From assembly GCA_947650365.1 (NCBI GenBank), contig OX393551.1, positions 2,004,001-2,068,000 on the forward strand: a stretch of 64,000 nt of DNA, in the 5' to 3' direction. A program made the translations under genes and the position numbers. Source of the DNA: Chamaelirium japonicum (Eukaryota > Streptophyta > Magnoliopsida > Liliales > Melanthiaceae). Below the pieces are notes generated by a model that was not told the DNA's origin, searched no databases, and worked only from the letters and a program-made list of their open reading frames with translations. How positions within the stretch are numbered: the stretch's first letter is position 1; the number at the start of each line of letters is the position of its first letter. Shown here piece after piece: positions 26,727-40,502 of the stretch.

Positions 26727-28175
26727 CTAATTCATTCGTACGATCTATTCTAATTCCTTCGTACGATCCATTCTAATTCATTCGTACGATCCATTCTAAT
26801 TCATTCGCACGATCCATTCTAATTCATTCGTACGATCCATTCTATTTCATTCATACGATCCATTCTAATTCATTCATACGATCTATTCTAATTCTTTCGC
26901 ACGAATGTATCCATTCTAATTCATTCGTACGATCCATTCTAATTCATTCGCACGATCCATTCTAATTCATTCATACAATCCATTCTAATTCTTTTGCACG
27001 AATATATCCATTCTAATTCATTCGTTCGATCCATTCTAATTCATTCGTACGATCCATTCTAATTCATTCGCACGATCCATTCGTATTCACTCAAACGATC
27101 CATTCTAATTCATTCATATGATCCATTCTAATTCATTCGCACGAATGTATCCATTCTAATTCATTCGTACGATCCATTCTAATTCATTTGTACGAATGTA
27201 TCCACTCTAATTCATTCATATGATCCATTCTAATTCATTCGCACGAATGTATCCATTCCAATTCATTCGTACGATCCATTCTAATTCATTCGCACAATCT
27301 ATTCTAATTCATTCGTACGATCAATTCTAATTCATTAGCATGATCCATTCTAATTCATTCGTACGATCTATTCTATTTCATTCGTACAATCCATTGTTAC
27401 TCAATCGTATGATCCATTCGAATCCATTCACACAATCTATTCTAATTCATTCGTACGATCCATTCTATTTCATTCGTACGATACATTCTAATTCATACGA
27501 TCCATTCTATTTCATTCATACGATCCATTTTAATTCATTCGCACGATCCATTCTAATTCATTCGTACGATCCATTCTATTTCATTCGTACGATCCATTCT
27601 AATTCATACGATCCATTCTATTTCATTCATACGATCCATTTTAATTCATTCGCACGATCCATTCTAATTCATTCATACGATCCATTCTAATTCATTCGTA
27701 CGATCCATTCTAATTTCGTCGTTTGATCTATTCTAATTCCTTCGTACGATCCATTCTAATTCCTTCGTACGATCCATTCAAATTCATTCGCACGAATCTA
27801 TCCATTCTAATTTATTCGTACGATCCATTCTAATTCATTCGCACGATCCATTCTAATTCATTAATACGATCCAACCTAATTCATTCATACGATCTATTCT
27901 AATTCATTCGCACGAATATATCCTTTCTAATTCATTCGTACGATCCATTCTAATTCATTCGCACAATCTATTCTAATTAATTAGTACGATCCATTCTAAT
28001 TCACTCGTACGATCCATTCTAATTCATTAGCACGATCCAAATTCATTTATCTGTACGATCTATTCTATTTCATTCGTACGATCCTTTCTTATCGCACGAT
28101 CCATTCTAATTCATTCGCACGATCCATTCTCCATTCTAATTCCTTCGTACAATCCATTCTAATTCCTTCGTATGC
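26727..28175 (-). repeat. C-type block with S arm
   Basis: CGTATTCACTCAAACG near 27071, S signature from 27340, GGATAAATG complement near 28040, and the GCGATAAG complement near 28090. Ends at an ATGCAT-centred seam. Confidence 0.92.
27340..27690 (-). repeat. S signature with internal duplication
   Basis: The part holding the 19-bp unit AATTCATACGATCC occurs twice in tandem (about 111 bp, at about 27443 and 27554), extending the open frame to 116 codons. Only this copy shows the duplication. Confidence 0.87.
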
Positions 28176-28724
28176 ATTTCGTACGAATGAATTAGAATGG
28201 ATCGTACGAAGGAATTAGAATGGATCGTACGAAGGAATTAGAATGGATAGTACGAATGAATTAGAATGGATACGTTCGTGCAAATGAATTAGAATGGATC
28301 GTACGAATGAGTAAGAATGGATCGTACGAATGAAATAGAATGGATCGTATGAATGAATTAGAATGGATCGTGCGAATGAATTAGAATGGATCGTACGAAT
28401 GAATTAGAATAGATTGTGCGAATGAATTAGAATGGATCGTACGAATGAACTAGAATGGATCGTACGAATGAATTGGAATGGATACATTCGTGCGAATGAA
28501 TTAGAATGGATCGTATAAATGAATTAAAGTGGATACATTCGTACAAATGAATTAGAATGGATCGTACGAATGAATTAGAATGGATACATTCGTGCGAATG
28601 AATTAGAATGGATCATATGAATGAATTAGAATGGATCGTTTGAGTGAATGCGAATGGATCGTGTGAATGAATTAGAATGGATTGTACGAATGAATTAGAA
28701 TGGATCGTACGAATGAATTAGAAT
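28176..28724 (+). repeat. G-type block
   Basis: T arm (variant marker ATACGTTCG near 28268) runs straight into the J1-proximal part of an S arm (GAGTGAATGCGAATGG near 28637). Confidence 0.9.
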
Positions 28725-28744
28725 GGATACATTCGTGCGAATCC
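28725..28744 (-). repeat. J1 seam, inverted
   Basis: First copy in a cassette duplicated 1,047 bp downstream. Confidence 0.88.
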
Positions 28745-29011
28745 ATTCTATTTCGTTCGTACGATCCATTCTAATTCATTCGCACGATCCATTCTAATTC
28801 ATTCATACGATCCATTCTAATTAATTCGTACGATCCATTCTAATTCATTCGTACGATCCATTCTAATTCATTCGCATAATCTATTCTAATTCATTCGTGC
28901 GATCCATTCTAATTCATTCGCACGATCCATTCTAATTCATTCATACGATCCATTCTATTTCATTCATATGATCCATTCTAATTCATTCGCACGATTCATT
29001 CTAATTCATTA
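28745..29011 (-). repeat. C-type short block
   Basis: Joins inverted J1 to inverted J3; matches 29792-30058. Confidence 0.9.
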
Positions 29012-29037
29012 GCATGAAAAAACACGATCCACTCACA
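29012..29037 (-). repeat. J3 spacer, A6 orientation
   Basis: Reverse complement of 10981 with GCATG for GCACG. Confidence 0.86.
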
Positions 29038-29771
29038 TACGAATAAATTAGAATGAATTAGAATGGATAGTACGAATGAATTAGAATGGATTGAATTAGA
29101 ATTGATCGTGCGAATGAATTAGAATGGATCATACGAATGAATTAGATTGGATCGTATGAATGAATTAGAATGGATCATGTGAATGAATTAGAATGGATCG
29201 TACGAATGAATTAGAATGGATCGTTTGAATGAATTAGAATGGATCGTACTTATGAATTAGAATGGGTCGTTTGAGTGAATGCGAATGGATCGTGCAAATG
29301 AATTAGAATGGATTGTACGAATGAATTAGAATGGATTGTACGAATGAATTAGAATGGATCGTGCGAATGAATTAGAATGGATCGTACGAATGAATTAGAA
29401 TGGATCGTTTGAATGAATTAGAATGGATCGTACTTATGAATTAGAATGGGTCGTTTGAGTGAATGCGAATGGATCGTGCGAATGAATTAGAATGGATTGT
29501 ACGAATGAAATAGAATGGATCGTACGAAGGAATTAGAATGGATTGTACGAATGAATTAGAATGGATCGTACGAATGAATTAGAATGGATCATTTGAATTA
29601 GAATGGATTGTACGAATGAATTAGAATAGATTGTACGAATGAATTAGAATTAGAATGGATCGTACGAATGAATTAGAATGGATCATATGAATGAATTAGA
29701 ATGGATCATTTGAGTGAATGCGAATGGATCGTGTTAATGAATTAGAATGGATCGTACGAATGAATTAGAAT
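29038..29771 (+). repeat. G-type block
   Basis: A rare pair, GTACTTATG and GGGTCGTTTGAGTG, occurs near 29246 and again 184 bp later (eight monomers). Confidence 0.9.
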
Positions 29772-29791
29772 GGATACATTCGTGCGAATCC
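29772..29791 (-). repeat. J1 seam, inverted
   Basis: Second cassette copy, 1,047 bp after 28725. Confidence 0.88.
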
Positions 29792-30058
29792 ATTCTATTT
29801 CATTCGTACGATCCATTCTAATTCATTCGCATGATCCATTCTAATTCATTCATACGATCCATTCTAATTCATTCGTACGATCCATTCTAATTCAATCGTA
29901 CAATCCATTCTAATTCATTCGCATAATCTTTTCTAATTCATTCGTGCGATCCATTCTAATTCATTCGCACGATCCATTCTAATTCATTCATACGATCCAT
30001 TCTATTGCATTCATATGATCCATTCTAATTCATTCGCACGATCCATTCTAATTCATTA
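29792..30058 (-). repeat. C-type short block
   Basis: Second copy of 28745-29011, same length. Confidence 0.9.
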
Positions 30059-30084
30059 GCATGAAAAAACACGATCCACTCACA
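30059..30084 (-). repeat. J3 spacer, A6 orientation
   Basis: Shares the GCATG change with 29012, supporting duplication of the cassette after that change. Confidence 0.87.
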
Positions 30085-31076
30085 TACGAATAAATTAGAA
30101 TGAATTAGAATGGATAGTACGAATGAATTAGAATGGATTGAATTAGAATGGATCGTGCGAATGAATTAGAATGGATCGTACGAATGAATTAGATTGGATC
30201 GTATGAATGAATTAGAATGGATCATGCGAATGAATTAGAATAGATCGTACGAATGAATTAGAATGGATCGTTTGAATGAATTAGAATGGATCGTACTTAT
30301 GAATTAGAATGGGTCGTTTGAGTGAATGCGAATGGATCGTGCGAATGAATTAGAATGGATTGTACGAATGAAATAGAATGGATCGTACGAAGGAATTAGA
30401 ATGGATACCTTCGTGCAAATGAATTAGAATGGATTGAATTAGAATGAATCATACGAATGAATTAGAATGAATTATACCGTACGAATGAATTAGAATGGAT
30501 CATACGAAGGAATTAGAATGGATCGTACGAATGAATTAGAATGGATCGTACGAATGAAATAGAATGGATCGTATGAATGAATTAGAATGGATTGAATTAG
30601 AATGAATCGTACGAATGAATTAGAATGAATCATACCGTACGAAGGAATTAGAATGGATCATACGAAGGAATTAGAATGGATCGTACGAATGAATTAGAAT
30701 GGATCGTACGAATGGATTAGAATGGATCGTACAAAGGAATTAGAATGGATCGTACGAAGGAATTAGAATGGATAGTACGAATGAATTAGAATGGATACCT
30801 TCGTGCAAACGAATTAGAATGGATCGTACGAATGAGTAAGAATGGATCGTACAAATGAAATAGAATGGATCGTATAAATGAATTAGAATGGATCGTGCGA
30901 ATGAATTAGAATGGATCGTACGAATGAATTAGAATAGATTGTGTGAATGAATTAGAATGGATCGTACGAATGAATTAGAATGGATCGTACGAATGAATTA
31001 GAATGGGTCGTATGAATGAATTAGAATGGATCGTGCGAATGAATTAGAATGGATCGTACGAATGAAATAGATTGGA
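30085..31076 (+). repeat. G-type block
   Basis: Begins as the second copy of 29038 onward, then passes into T-arm pieces (T markers near 30404 and 30796; ATACCGTACG near 30475 and 30630). Ends at GGATCC, 31074-31079. Confidence 0.9.
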
Positions 31077-31672
31077 TCCATTCTAATTCATTCGTATGAT
31101 CCATTCTAATTCATTCGCACGAATATATCCAATCTAATTCATTCGTATGATCCATTCTAATTCATTCGCACGAATGTATCCATTCTAATTCATTCGTACG
31201 ATCCATTCTAATTCATTCGTACGATCCATTATAATTCATTCGTACGATCCATTCTAATTCCTTCGTATGATCCATTCTAATTCATTCGCACGAATGTATC
31301 CATTCTAATTCATTCATACGATCCATTCTAATTCATTCGTACGATCCATTCTAATTCTTTCGTATGATCCATTCTAATTCATTCGCACGAATGTATCCAT
31401 TCTAATTCATTCGTACGATCCATTCTAATTCATTCGTACGATCCATTCTAAATCCTTCGTATGATCCATTCTAATTCATTCGTACGATCAATTCTAATTC
31501 ATACGATCCATTCTAATTCATTCGCACAATCTATTCTAATTCATTCGTACGATCCATTCTAAATCATTCGCACGAATGTATCCATTCTAATTAATTCGTA
31601 CGATCCATTCTAATTCATTTATACGATCTAATCTAATTCATTCATACAATCCATTCTAATTCATTCATACGA
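31077..31672 (-). repeat. C-type block
   Basis: Four near-identical steps of CGCACGAATGTATCC plus CCTTCGTATG-like monomers, repeating about every 115-120 bp from 31150 to 31460. Confidence 0.9.
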
Positions 31673-32890
31673 TCGTACAAATGAAATAGAATGGATCGTA
31701 CGAATGAATTAGAATAGATTGTGCGAATGGATTAGAAGGGATCGTATGAATGAATTAGAATGGATCGTGCGAATGAATTAGAATGGATCGTGCGAATGAA
31801 TTAGAATGGATCGTACGAATGAATTAGAATGGATCGTATGAATGAATTAGATTGGATCGTATTAATGAATTGGAATGGATCGTATTAATGAATTAGAATG
31901 GATACATTCGTGCGAATGAATTAGGATGGATCGTATAAATGAATTAGAATAGATTGTGCGAATGAATTAGAATGGATCGTACGAATGAATTAGAATGGAT
32001 ACATTCATGCGAATGAATTAGAATGGATCGTATGAATGAATTAGAATGGATCGTATGAGTGAATTAGAATGGATACGAAGGAATTAGAATGGATCGTACG
32101 AAGGAATTAGAATGGAGAATGGATCGTGCGAATGAATTAGAATGGATCGTGCGATAAGAATGGATCGTACGAATGAAATAGAATAGATCGTACGGATAAA
32201 TGAATTTGGATCGTGCTAATGAATTAGAATGGATCGTACGAATGAATTAGAATGGATCATACTAATGAATTAGAATAGATTGTGCGAATGAATTAGAATG
32301 GATCATACGAATGAATTAGAATGGATATATTCGTGCGAATGAATTAGAATAGATCGTATGAATGAATTAGATTGGATCGTATTAATGAATTAGAATGGAT
32401 CGTGCGAATGAATTAGAATGGATCGTACGAATGAATTAGAATGGATAGATTCGTGCGAATGAATTTGAATGGATCGTATGAGTGTGAATGAATTAGAATG
32501 GATCGTGCGAATGAATTAGAATGGATTGTATGAATGAATTAGAATGGATCATGCGAATGAATTAGAATGGATCGTACGAATGAATTAGAATAGATTGTGC
32601 GAATGAATTAGAATGGATCGTACGAATGAATTAGAATGGATCGTACGAATGAATTAGAATGGATCGTACGAATGAATTAGAATGGATCGTGCGAATGAAT
32701 TAGAATGGATCGTACGAATGAATTAGAATAGATCGTACGAATGAATTAGAATAGATTGTGCGAATGAATTAGAATGGATCGTACGAATGAATTAGAATGG
32801 ATCGTACGAATGAATTAGAATGGATCGTATGAATGAATTAGAATGGATCGTGCGAATGAATTAGAATGGATCGTACGAATGAAATAGAAT
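31673..32890 (+). repeat. G-type block
   Basis: Starts at a GATC fold-back (31671-31674). Holds GCGATAAG / GGATAAATGAATTTGG near 32153. Confidence 0.9.
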
Positions 32891-32910
32891 GGATTCGCAC
32901 GAATGTATCC
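32891..32910 (+). repeat. J1 seam, direct
   Basis: GGATTCGCACGAATGTATCC with a standard S arm beginning. Confidence 0.87.
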
Positions 32911-33460
32911 ATTCTAATTCATTCGTACGATCCATTCTAATTCATTCGTACAATCCATTCTAATTCATTCGCACGATCCATTCGCATTCACTCAAACGAT
33001 CCATTCTAATTCATTCATATGATCCATTCTAATTCATTCGCACGAATGTATCCATTCTAATTCATTCGTACGATCCATTCTAATTCATTTGTACGAATGT
33101 ATCCACTCTAATTCATTCATACGATCCATTCTAATTCATTCGTACGATCCATTCTAATTCATTTGCACGAAGGTATCCATTCTATTTCATTCGTACGATC
33201 CATTCTAATTCATTCGTATGATCCATTCTAATTCATTCGCATGAATGTATCCATTCTAATTCATTCGTACGATCCATTCTATCTCATTCGTACAATCCAT
33301 TCTATTTCATTCGTACGATCCATTCTATCTCATTCGTACGATCCATTCTAATTCGTTTGTACGACCCATTCTAATTCATTCGCACGATCCATTCTAATTC
33401 ATTCGCACAATCTATTCTAATTCATTCGCACGAATGTATCTATTCTAATTCATTCGCACA
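32911..33460 (-). repeat. C-type block
   Basis: S-arm start for about 230 bp, then a T-like GCACGAAGGTATCC near 33168 and TCTCATTCG units; the seam ACATGT ends it. Confidence 0.88.
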
Positions 33461-35134
33461 TGTATGAATGAATTAGAATGGATCGTACGAATGAATTAGA
33501 GTTGATACATTCGTGCGAATGAATTAGAATGGATCGTACGAATGAATTAGATTGGATCGTATGAATGAATTATAATGGATCATGCGAATGAATTAGAATA
33601 GATCATACGAATGAATTAGAATGGATCGTAAGAATGAATTAGAATGGATACATACGAATGAATTAGAAAGGATACATTCGTGCGAATGAATTAGAATGGA
33701 TCGTATGAGTGTGAATGAATTAGAATGGATCGTGCGAATGAATTAGAATGGATCGTACGAATGAATTAGAATGGATACATTCGTACGAATGAAATAGAAT
33801 GGATCATACGAATGAATTAGAATGGATCGTATGAATGAATTAGAGTGGATACATTCGTACGAATGAATTAGAATGGATACATTTGTGCGAATGAATTAGA
33901 ATGGATCATATGAAGGAATTAGAATGGATCGTTTGAGTGAATGCGAATGGATCGTGCGAATGAATTAGAATGGATTGTACGAATGAATTAGAATGGATCG
34001 TACGAATGAATTAGAATGGATCGTACGAATGAATTAGAATGAATCGTACGAATGAATTAGAATGAATCATACCGTACTAATGAATTAGAATGGATCATAC
34101 GAAGGAATAAGAATGGATCGTACGAATGACTTAGAATGGATCGTACGAATAAATTAGAATGGATTATACGAAGAAATTAGAATGGATCGTACGAATGAAT
34201 TAGAATGGATCGTATGAATGAATTAGAATGGATCGTGCGAATGAATTAAAATGGATCGTATGAATGAAATAGAATGGATCGTATGAATTAGAATGGATCG
34301 TACGATTGAAATAGAATGGATCGTACGAATGAATTAGAATAGATTGTGCGAATGGATTAGAATGGATCATACGATTGAGTAAGAATGGATTGTACGAATG
34401 AAATAGAATAGATCGTACGAATGAATTAGAATGGATCATGCAAATGAATTAGAATTGATCGTATGAATGAATTAGAATAGATTGTGCGAATGAATTAGAA
34501 TGGATCGTACGAATGAATTGGAATGGATACATTCGTGCGAATGAATTAGAATGGATCGTATGAATAAGTTAGAGTGGATACATTCGTACAAATGAATTAG
34601 AATGGATCGTACGAATGAATTAGAATGGATACATTCGTGCGAAAGAATTAGAATAGATCGTATGAATGAATTAGAATGGATCGTATGAATGAAATAGAAT
34701 GGATCGTACGAATGAATTAGAATGGATCGTGCGAATGAATTAGAATGGATCGTACGAATGAATATCGTACGAATGAATTAGAATAGATCGTACGAATGAA
34801 TTAGAATGGATCGTACGAAGGAATTAGAATGGATAGTACGAATGAATTAGAATGGATACCTTCGTGCAAATGAATTAGAATGGATCGTACGAATGAGTAA
34901 GAATGGATCGTACGAATGATATAGAATGGAACGTATGAATGAATTAGAATGGATCGTGCGAATGAATTAGAATAGATTGTGCGAATGAATTAGAATGGAT
35001 CGTACGAATGAATTAGAATGGATCGTACGAATGAAATAGAATGGATCGTACGAATGAATTAGAATGGATCGTATGAATGAATTAGAATGGATCGTATGAA
35101 TGAATTAGAATGGAACGTACGAATGAAATAGAAT
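33461..35134 (+). repeat. G-type block with S signature and T arm
   Basis: After the ACATGT seam comes a GAGTTGATACATTCG monomer shared with 49075 and 61620. S signature 34200-34439; odd fused unit GAATGAATATCGTACG near 34757; T marker near 34856. Confidence 0.9.
34200..34439 (+). repeat. S signature copy (G-type)
   Basis: Full-length; differs from 22827 at a few bases such as CGATTGAAATAG. Confidence 0.87.
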
Positions 35135-35154
35135 GGATTCGCACGAATGTATCC
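35135..35154 (+). repeat. J1 seam, direct
   Basis: T arm left, full S arm right. Confidence 0.88.
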
Positions 35155-36778
35155 ATTCTAATTCATTCGTACGATCCAGTCTAATTCATTCGTACAATCC
35201 ATTCAAATTCATTCGCACGATCCATTCACATTCACTCAAACGATCCATTCTAATTCATTCATATGATCCATTCTAATTCATTCGCAAGAATGTATCCATT
35301 CTAATTCATCCGTACGATCCATTCTAATTCATTTGTACGAATTTATCCACTCTAATTCATTCATACGATTCATTCTAATTCATTCGCACGAATGTATCCA
35401 TTCCAATTCATTCGTACGATCCATTCTAATTCATTTGCACAATCTATTCTAATTCATTCGTACGATCAATTCTAATTCATTAGCATGATCCATTCTAATT
35501 CATTCGTACGATCTATTCTATTTTATTCGTACAATCCATTCTTACTCAATCGTATGATCCATTCTAATCCATTCGCACAATCTATTCTAATTCATTCGTA
35601 CGATCCATTCTATTTCATTCGTACGATCCATTCTAATTCGTACGATCCATTCTATTTCATTCATACGATCCATTTTAATTCATTCGCATGATCCATTCTA
35701 ATTCATTCATACGATCCATTCTAATTTATTCGTACGATCCATTCTAATTTCTTCGTATGATCTATTCTAATTCCTTCATACGATCCATTCTAATTCCTTC
35801 GTACGATCCATTCTAATTCATTCGCACGAATCTATCCTTTCTAATTCATTCGTACGATCCATTCTAATTCATTCGCACGATCCATTCTAATTCATTAATA
35901 CGATCCAATCTAATTCATTCATACGATCTATTCTAATTCATTCGCACGAATATATCCTTTCTAATTCATTCGTACGATCCATTCTAATTCATTCGCACAA
36001 TTTATTCTAATTCATTAGTACGATCCATTCTAATTCATTCGTACGATCCATTCTAATTCATTAGCACGATCCAAATTCATTTATCCGTACGTTCTATTCT
36101 ATTTCATTCGTACGATCCATTCTTATCGCACGATCCATTCTAATTCATTCGCACGATCCATTCTCCATTCTAATTCCTTCGTACGATCCATTCTAATTCC
36201 TTTGTATCCATTCTAATTCACTCATACGATCCATTCTAATTCATTCATACGATCCATTCTAATTCATTCGCATGAATGTATCCATTCTAATTCATTCGTA
36301 CGATCCATTCTAATTCATTCGCACAATCTATTCTAATTCATTCATACGATCCATCCTAATTCATTCCCACGAATGTATGCATTCTAATTCATTCGTACAA
36401 TCCATTTTATTTCATTCGTACGATCCATTCTTACTCATTCATACGATCCATTCGTATCCATTCTAGTTCATTCGTACGATCTATTCTAATTCATTCGTAC
36501 GATCCATTCTAATTCATTAATACGATCCAATCTAATTCATTCGTACGATCCATTCTAATTCATTCGTATGATCCATTCTAATTCATTCGTACGATCCATT
36601 CTAATTCATTCGCACGATCCATTCTAATTCATTCGTACGATCCATTCTAATTCATTCGCACGATCCATTCTAATTCATTCGCACGATCCATTCTAATTCA
36701 TTCATACGATCCATTCTAATCCATTCGCACAATCTATTCTAATTCATTCGTACAATCCATTCTATTTCATTCGTACGA
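35155..36778 (-). repeat. C-type block, full S arm
   Basis: Ordered marks: CACATTCACTCAAACG, CCACTC, signature 35485, GGATAAATG complement near 36075, ATTCTTATCGCACG near 36119, TTCTCCATTC near 36163. Ends at a GATC seam (36777-36780). Confidence 0.92.
35485..35691 (-). repeat. S signature copy (C-type)
   Basis: Matches 45461 and 51842; the frame closes early at 68 codons because of a late base change. Confidence 0.86.
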
Positions 36779-38427
36779 TCGTAAGAATGAATTTGAATGG
36801 ATTGTATGAATGAATTAGATTAGATCGTATAAATGAATTAGAATAGATCGTACGAATGAATTAGAATGGATACGAATGGATCGTACGAATGAGTAAGAAT
36901 GGATCGTACGAATGAAATAGAATGGATTGTACGAATGAATTAGAATGGATACATTCGTGCGAATAAATTAGGATAGATCGTATGAATGAATTAGAATAGA
37001 TTATGCGAATGAATTAGAATGGATCGTACGAATGAATTAGAATGGATACATTCATGTGAATGAATTAAAATGGATCGTACGAATGAGTAAGAATGGATCG
37101 TACGAATGAATTAGAATCGATCGTACGAATGAATTAGAATTAGAATGAATTGGAATGGATCGTACGAATGAATTAGAGTGGATCGTATGAATGAATTAGA
37201 ATGGATTCATTCGTGCCAATGAATTAGAATGGATCTTACGAATGAGTAAGAATGGATCGTACGAATGAAATAGAATGGATTGTACGAATGAATTGGAATG
37301 GATTCATTCATGCGAAAGAATTAGAATGGATCGTACAAATGAATTAGAATGGATCGTACGAATAAATTAGAATGGATCGTGTGAAAGAATTAGAATGGAT
37401 TGTATGAATGAATTAGAATGGATCGTATGAATGAATTAGAATGGATCGGACGAATGAATTAGAATGGATCATACGAATAAATTAAAATGGATCGTACGAA
37501 TGAATTAGAATGGATACATTCGTGCGAATGAATTAGAATGGATCATACGAATGAGTAAGAATGGATCGTACGAATGAAATAGAATGGATCGTATGAATGA
37601 ATTAGAATGGATCGTGCGAATGAATTAAAATGGATCGTATGAATGAAATAGAATGGATCGTATGAATTAGAATGGATCGTACGAATGAAATAGAATGGAT
37701 CGTACGAATGAATTAGAATAGATTGTGCGAATGGATTAGAATGGATCATACGATTGAGTAAGAATGGATTGTACGAATGAAATAGAATAGATCGTACGAA
37801 TGAATTAGAATGGATCATGCTAATGAATTAGAATTGATCGTACGAATGAATTAGAATAGATTGTGTGAATGAATTAGAATGGATCGTACGAATGAATTGG
37901 AAAGGATACATTCGTTCGAATGAATTAGAATGGATCGTATGAATGAATTAGAGTGGATACATTCGTACAAATGAATTAGAATGGATCGTACGAAGGAATT
38001 AGAATGGATACATTCGTGCGAATGAATTAGAATGGATCGTATGAATGAATTAGAATCGATCGTACGAATGAATTAGAATGGATCATGCGAATGAATTAGA
38101 ATGGATCGTGCGAATGAATTAGAATGGATCGTATGAATGAAATAGAATGGATTGTACGAATGAGATAGAATGGATCGTACGAATGAATTAGAATGGATAC
38201 ATTCATGCGAATGAATTAGAATGGATCATACGAATGAATAAGAATGGATTCATTCGTGCGAATGAATTAGAATGGATCGTACGAATGAGTAAGAATGGAT
38301 CGTACGAATGAATTAGAATGGATTGAATTAGAATGAATCGTACGAATGAATTAGAATGGATCGTACGAATGAATTAGAATGGATCGTGCGAATGAATTAG
38401 AATGGGTCGTACGAATGAATTAGAATG
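36779..38427 (+). repeat. G-type block with S signature
   Basis: Signature 37543-37818, S-arm units to about 38030, then outer T-arm marks (GAGATAGAATGG near 38162). Confidence 0.9.
37543..37818 (+). repeat. S signature copy (G-type)
   Basis: Full order present, with open frame extended upstream to 91 codons by neighbouring monomers. Confidence 0.86.
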
Positions 38428-38445
38428 GATACACGATCCAGATCC
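38428..38445 (+). repeat. J4 seam, direct
   Basis: GATACACGATCCAGATCC, identical to 1331 including the upstream GGGTCGTACG monomer. Confidence 0.86.
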
Positions 38446-39434
38446 ATTCTAATTCATTTGCACAATCTATTCTAATTCATTCGTAGGATTCATTCTAATT
38501 CATTACTACGATCCATTCTAATTCATTCATACGATCCATTCTAATTCATTCGTACGGTCCATTCTAATTCATTCGGACGATCCATTCTAATTCATTCATA
38601 CGATCCATTCTTATTCATTCGTATGTATCCATTCTAATTCATTCATACGATCCATTCTAATTCTACAATCCATTCTTACTCATTCGTATTATCCATTTTA
38701 ATTCATTCACACGAATGTATCAACTCTAATTCATTCGTATGATCCATTCTAATTCATTCGCACGAATGTATCCATTCTAATTCATTCGTACGATCCATTC
38801 TAATTCATTCGTACGATCCATTCTAATTCATTCGTACAATCTATTCTAATTCATTCGTACGATCCATTCTAATTTATTCGTACAATCCATTCTAATTCAT
38901 TCATACGATCCATTCTAATTCATTCGCACGAATGTATCCATTCTAATTCATTCGTACGATCCATTCTAATTAATTCATACAATCCATTCTAATTCATTCG
39001 CACGATCCATTCGTATTCACTCAAACGATCCATTCTAATTCATTTATATGATCCATTCTAATTCATTCGCACGAATGTATCCATTCTAATTCATTTGTAC
39101 GAATGTATCCACTCTAATTCATTCATACGATCCATTCTAATTCATTCGCACGAATGTATCCATTCCAATTCATTCGTACGATCCATTCTAATTCATTCGC
39201 ACAATCTATTCTAATTCATTCGTACGATGAATTCTAATTCATTAGCATAATCCATTCTAATTCATTCGTACTATCCATTCTAATTCCTTCGTACGATCCA
39301 TTCTAATTCCTTCGTACGATCCATTCTAATTCATTCGTACGATCCATTCTAATTCTTTCGTATGATCCATTCTAATTCATTCGTACGGTATGATTCATTC
39401 TAATTCATTCGTACGATTCATTCAAATTTCTTCG
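38446..39434 (-). repeat. C-type block
   Basis: S-arm start (CGTATTCACTCAAACG near 39011; CCACTC near 39110) stops at the first unit of the signature (about 39247) and passes into T-arm units (GTACTATCC, GTACGGTATG). Confidence 0.88.
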
Positions 39435-39847
39435 TATGAATGAATTAGAATGGATCGTTTGAGTAAATTAGAATGGATCGTACGAATGAATTAGAATGGA
39501 TCGTACGAAGGAATTAGAATGGATCGTACGAAGGAATTAGAATGGATAGTACGAATGAATTAGAATGGATACCTTCGTGCAAATGAATTAGAATGGATCG
39601 TACGAATGAGTAAGAATGGATCGTACGAATGAAATAGAATGGATCGTATGAATGAATTAGAATGGATCGTGCGAATGAATTAGAATGGATCGTACGAATG
39701 AATTAGAATAGATTGTGCGAACGAATTAGAATGGATCGTACGAATGAATTAGAATGGAACGTACGAATGAATTAGAATGGATCGTATGAATGAATTAGAA
39801 TGGATTGTGCGAATGAATTAGAATGGATCGTACGAATCAAATATAAT
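39435..39847 (+). repeat. G-type block, T arm
   Basis: T marker near 39568, directly joined to J1. Confidence 0.9.
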
Positions 39848-39867
39848 GGATTCGCACCAATGTATCC
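39848..39867 (+). repeat. J1 seam, direct, one change
   Basis: CACCAATG for CACGAATG. Confidence 0.84.
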
Positions 39868-40055
39868 ATTCTAATTCATTCGTACGATCCATTCTAATTC
39901 ATTCGTACAATCCATTCTAATTCATTCGCACGATCCATTCGCATTCATTCATAAGATCCATTCTAATTCATTCGCACGATCCATTCGCATTCATTCATAA
40001 GATCCATTCTAATTCATTCGCACGATCCATTCTAATTCATTCTAATTTATTCGTA
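39868..40055 (-). repeat. C-type short block
   Basis: The S-arm CGCATTCATTCATAAG unit is doubled (offset about 46 bp, near 39949 and 39995) before J3. Confidence 0.87.
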
Positions 40056-40081
40056 TGTGAGTGGATCGTGTTTTTTCGTGC
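40056..40081 (+). repeat. J3 spacer, T6 orientation
   Basis: Identical to 10981 and 21518. Confidence 0.87.
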
Positions 40082-40483
40082 TAATGAATTAGAATGGATT
40101 GTACGAATGAATTAGAATGGATACATTCGTGCGAAAGAATTAGAATGGATCGTATGAATGAATTAGATTGGATCGTATAAATGAATTAGAATGGATCGTA
40201 CGAATGAATTAGAATGGATCGTGCTAATGAATTAGAATGGATCGTGCGAATGAATTAGAATGGATCGTACGAATGAATAAGAATGGATCGTACGAATGAA
40301 TTAGAATGAATCATTCGAATGAATTAGAATAGATTGTGTAAATGAATTAGAATGGATCTTACGAATGAATTAGAATGGATCGTGCGAATAAATTAGAATG
40401 GATCGTATGAATGAATTAGAATGGATCGTGCGAATGAATTAGAATATGGATCGTACGAAGGAATTAGAATGGATCGTACGAAT
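40082..40483 (+). repeat. G-type short block
   Basis: Start matches 21544 and 11007 for about 150 bp; ends with GAATATGG before J2. Confidence 0.88.
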
Positions 40484-40502
40484 GAATTCGAATGTATCCT
40501 TT
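40484..40502 (+). repeat. J2 seam, direct
   Basis: GAATTCGAATGTATCCTTT. Confidence 0.86.

Noticed and set aside
27340-27690. 116-codon open frame as a repeat protein
   Set aside because: Its length comes from a duplicated stretch of about 111 bp in the S signature; the same peptide cycle appears on the other strand elsewhere.
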